A stretch of 64,000 nucleotides of DNA from Terriglobia bacterium (GTDB lineage: Bacteria; Acidobacteriota; Terriglobia; Bryobacterales; UBA6623). Location: positions 1 through 64,000 of the forward strand of contig VXMF01000009.1 in the NCBI GenBank assembly GCA_009841225.1, read 5' to 3'. Below, piece after piece: positions 61,885-64,000 of the stretch. The stretch's first letter is position 1, and each line of letters begins with the position of its first letter. A model generated the notes under the pieces. The model saw only the letters and a list, made by a program, of their open reading frames with translations, was not told the origin of the DNA and made no database searches. The position numbers were made by a program, and so were the translations under genes.

Positions 61885-62107
61885 CTGGAGAATAGCTTCG
61901 TTCGGTACGAACAGCAGTTTCGACTGTCCAGAACCGCATAGGTCGCTGAGGAACCTGAGCGCTTTCAGGAACTGGGCTTGATATTGCGTTTCGAGCCGAC
62001 TCCATTCCCTAGGATCCCCGTTGGGCTCCGAACTCGGGCTCGCTGCCTTGGCGCTTGCGTGAGTTTCGGCAATAATCGCACAGCAGCAATACCAGAGGAG
62101 GGTACCC

Positions 62108-63217
62108 GTGCCCTTAACGCAACCAACTACTCGCAGACCAAACGGACTGGCATTCAAAGCGACCTACAACGATGGCGGTGCCCTCGGCGGCTTGATCGGC
62201 TACCGGGGCGTCTGCTCGGACCGCATCATCGTCCAGAACGTGGAAGTCGACAGAAGAGCATGGTGCAGCGATCCAGACAACAAATGTCTTCAATATTGCG
62301 ACCGAGGCCGGAACGGTCCGCGACCGAAGGTGCCACCCCCGGATGGACAGGTCTATGACGGTGTGTGCTACGAGAGCCAGCTACTCGCAAGGAGGCCGTT
62401 CAAGTTCTGGGCAGGCACTTATCAGTCGGGCCCGCACAGGGGTGAACCGATCCCCATAGATTTTGGGAAAGTCGTGGCGGGAGACATCGTGCTGCTGACG
62501 ACGTTGGCTCCGCAGCGCATGGAGCGAGACCGCATTGTCTTCGCGTGCTACAGAGTGGGAAACGTCGGCAAGGACAAATGGGGCAACTACATCGAATCGG
62601 ACGGCACCATGGACTTGGTGCTGCCGGAGAGAATCGCGATGTCCTGTCGGTATTGGGATTACCAATCTCCGAACAAGGACGGTTCAGTCTTCTGGGGCAG
62701 CGGCTTGTTTCGGTATCTAGACACGGACAATACGAAACGCTTTGTCGATGAATTGGTGTTTCGGCTTGGAGACACCTCGGAGAGAGACATGCTGGTACGC
62801 ACGCTGGGAAATGCCATCGAGATCAAACCCCCGCAAGGTGGACGCGGGAGACCGAGTGGCACTAGCGAGGGTGACGAGCACCGGCTGCTCAAGGAATTGG
62901 TCGCTGCGAAGCCGGAATTGATCGGGCTGCCCGCAGGATCAGAGCCCGAGATCGAGCACAGCTTCTTGAGTGGAGATAGGGTAGACGTGAAGTTCGACCT
63001 GCCGAACGGCGACGCAGCAGTTGTGGAGGTGGAGACGATTGTCCCTGAGCCTGGAGCACATCAGGCGATAAAGTACCGGGCGCTGTTGGAGGTTCAAAGG
63101 TCGGAGGCCCTAGGTTCAGGTCACGTTGAAGCAATCTTGGTCGCGCACGAATTCGATGGCGAAACTCGGAAGCTAGCGGAGAAATACCAGATCAGGCTCG
63201 TGAAGTTGAGAGCTTGA
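62108..63217 (+). CDS. Cys-rich protein with PD-(D/E)XK-like C-terminal domain
   Basis: 369 aa, soluble, no signal peptide. Residues 30-90 hold five cysteines (36, 53, 60, 64, 87), possibly a metal site. Residues about 95-235 form a compact domain (RPFKFWAGTYQSG, GDIVLLTTLAP, RIVFACYRVGNVGKDKWGNYIESDG, GSGLFRYLD) faintly like an EVE/PUA-type fold. Residues about 255-369 resemble NucS-like restriction-endonuclease folds: SGDRVDVKFDL (Asp293), VVEVET (Glu307, Glu309) and QAIKYRAL (Gln319, Tyr323). The usual ExK lysine is replaced by Glu. GTG 62108 has GAGGAGGG 5 nt upstream. Function not recognised; a defence role is possible. Confidence 0.75.
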   Translation: MPLTQPTTRRPNGLAFKATYNDGGALGGLIGYRGVCSDRIIVQNVEVDRRAWCSDPDNKCLQYCDRGRNGPRPKVPPPDGQVYDGVCYESQLLARRPFKFWAGTYQSGPHRGEPIPIDFGKVVAGDIVLLTTLAPQRMERDRIVFACYRVGNVGKDKWGNYIESDGTMDLVLPERIAMSCRYWDYQSPNKDGSVFWGSGLFRYLDTDNTKRFVDELVFRLGDTSERDMLVRTLGNAIEIKPPQGGRGRPSGTSEGDEHRLLKELVAAKPELIGLPAGSEPEIEHSFLSGDRVDVKFDLPNGDAAVVEVETIVPEPGAHQAIKYRALLEVQRSEALGSGHVEAILVAHEFDGETRKLAEKYQIRLVKLRA

Positions 63218-63580
63218 GCGCCCGTTGTCCGGCAGGGGCGGAGCTGTTCATGCAGTTCCACCGCGCCCCACCCTAAGGGAAGCGGCCTCGCCGCTTGCCT
63301 GGGACCTGCGCGGAGACGCTGACGCACCGGACAATCTGCATTCGGCTGATGCCCTCAACGCTGGCCAGGATCATCTCGCCACGCAGCCGAAGCTGTGTGG
63401 CAACGTGGTCGACTCCGCTACGTCCATGGATCGCGCGCGGCCTCCTCGTTGAGCGCGAGCGGAGCTTGTTGGGGTCCTTGTGACACCGCTGCTCCCACCC
63501 GGGTGAATGGAGCCATTACCTTCCACGCATCTATGACTCGCTGAACTAGGAGAGGACTGTAGTTTCGCTTTCCGGAGAGC
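63218..63580. other. Gene-free convergent region with small hairpin
   Basis: 363 nt with no credible ORF. A perfect hairpin AAGCGGC-CTC-GCCGCTT lies at 63280-63296, 63 nt after the nuclease-like gene stop; it has no T tract. Nothing else recognised. Confidence 0.45.
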
Positions 63581-64000
63581 CTACAAGCTAGCCCGTCGAA
63601 GCTTCGATTCATCCATGTCGCTTCCGAGGCCGATCATTGCAGGGATCATCTCAATATCCAGCCCTTCATTCCGCACTCGAATGTCAAAATACAACAAGGT
63701 GATCGCAACATCCACGACTGGAGCCAACAGTGAATGTATGAAGGTGGCTGTCAGAAACGTAACGCCCTCTTCTAAATCGATTATCTGGAAGCGATCTGCA
63801 AGAAGTTCGAACCCGAGAAGGACGATTAAGGGAAGAGTAAGCCCTACCCAACGCCAGAAGTTGTAGCTCATCAATTCCGTGCTGCGTCGCAAGGCGTCTC
63901 TGTAGACCCTTCGTTCGAGCACGACAACATGGACAGAAAGTGCCCATCTGACTGTATAGATCAGACCGGGGACGACCAGAGCCAAGTACAGGAAAATGAG
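63581..64000 (-). CDS. Membrane protein, C-terminal fragment (window edge)
   Basis: The reading frame is open to the last base (LIFLYLALVVPGLIYTVRWALS), so the gene starts outside the window. About four hydrophobic segments are present. VVPGLIYTVRWALSVHVVVLERRVYRDALRRSTELM and TLLYFDIRVRNEGLDIEMI match the glycerophosphodiesterase-membrane-domain/DUF7847-like pattern of multi-pass proteins of unknown function. No catalytic domain is visible in this part. Confidence 0.75.
   Translation of the reverse strand, partial: LIFLYLALVVPGLIYTVRWALSVHVVVLERRVYRDALRRSTELMSYNFWRWVGLTLPLIVLLGFELLADRFQIIDLEEGVTFLTATFIHSLLAPVVDVAITLLYFDIRVRNEGLDIEMIPAMIGLGSDMDESKLRRASL

Overview
This 64 kb window is high-GC, densely packed bacterial chromosome from a Gram-negative organism. 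Evidence for a Gram-negative envelope is an ADP-heptose:LPS heptosyltransferase (waaF-type), Tat-exported hydrolases and CsgG-, M16- and DUF4097-type envelope proteins. The best overall fit is an Acidobacteriota member, perhaps near Bryobacterales/Solibacter. Pointers are dnaJ-hspR, ECF sigma factors with membrane anti-sigma partners, DUF4097 and DUF4252 proteins, two sulfatases, a Tat-exported acetyl-xylan-esterase-like hydrolase, paired amidohydrolases and a bacterial ACE-like M2 peptidase. The phylum is inferred from gene content; no rRNA is present to settle it.

Layout. 0.1-9 kb: dnaJ-hspR, two Na+-coupled amino-acid transporters (NSS and acidic amino acid types), an unrecognised protein with a long RG-rich tail, a fabG-like SDR and a Tat sulfatase. 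9-15 kb: recO faces an operon of ECF sigma, membrane HEAT-repeat partner, DUF4097 and double-PDZ protein, with mnmA upstream. 15-24.8 kb: M2 peptidase, di-haem peroxidase, TauE-like exporter, waaF and truB, then a translationally coupled trio (active amidohydrolase, ligand-less amidohydrolase homologue, 2-hydroxyacid dehydrogenase). 25-27.6 kb: accessory genes (nucleotidyltransferase toxin-like pair, ATPase with a nuclease-like tail). 27.7-38 kb: aroF-rfbC-rfbB, copA, guaB, M16 peptidase. 38-48 kb: second ECF operon, NHL-propeller lipoprotein, HupE-like membrane protein, astacin-like protease, orphan ABC ATPase, uvrC. 48.3-50.6 kb: toxin-antitoxin island (AbrB/PIN, MntA/HepT, Phd plus a broken PIN gene). 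50.7-60.6 kb: groES-groEL, sulfatase, long-form guaA, tandem hydrolase, DhnA-type aldolase, homoserine dehydrogenase. 60.8-64 kb: visibly more AT-rich accessory DNA with a CsgG-like protein, a Cys-rich protein with a PD-(D/E)XK-like C-terminus, and the tail of a membrane protein cut by the window edge.

Two kinds of gene start recur. Some genes have a clear Shine-Dalgarno sequence (groES, the PDZ gene, aroF, the CsgG-like gene, the Cys-rich nuclease-like gene). Others have no SD but a TAGAAT or TANNNT hexamer 5-9 nt before ATG/GTG/TTG, as expected for leaderless transcripts. Exact TAGAAT precedes nine genes and decides several start codons. The accessory modules have perfect or near-perfect palindromes at their starts, consistent with autoregulation.

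No tRNA, rRNA, CRISPR array or insertion sequence was recognised by eye. Nothing here is a certain new system. The strongest candidates are the leaderless promoter class, the RG-tail protein (5169-6614), the ligand-less amidohydrolase (22580-23797) and the Cys-rich/nuclease-like protein (62108-63217).
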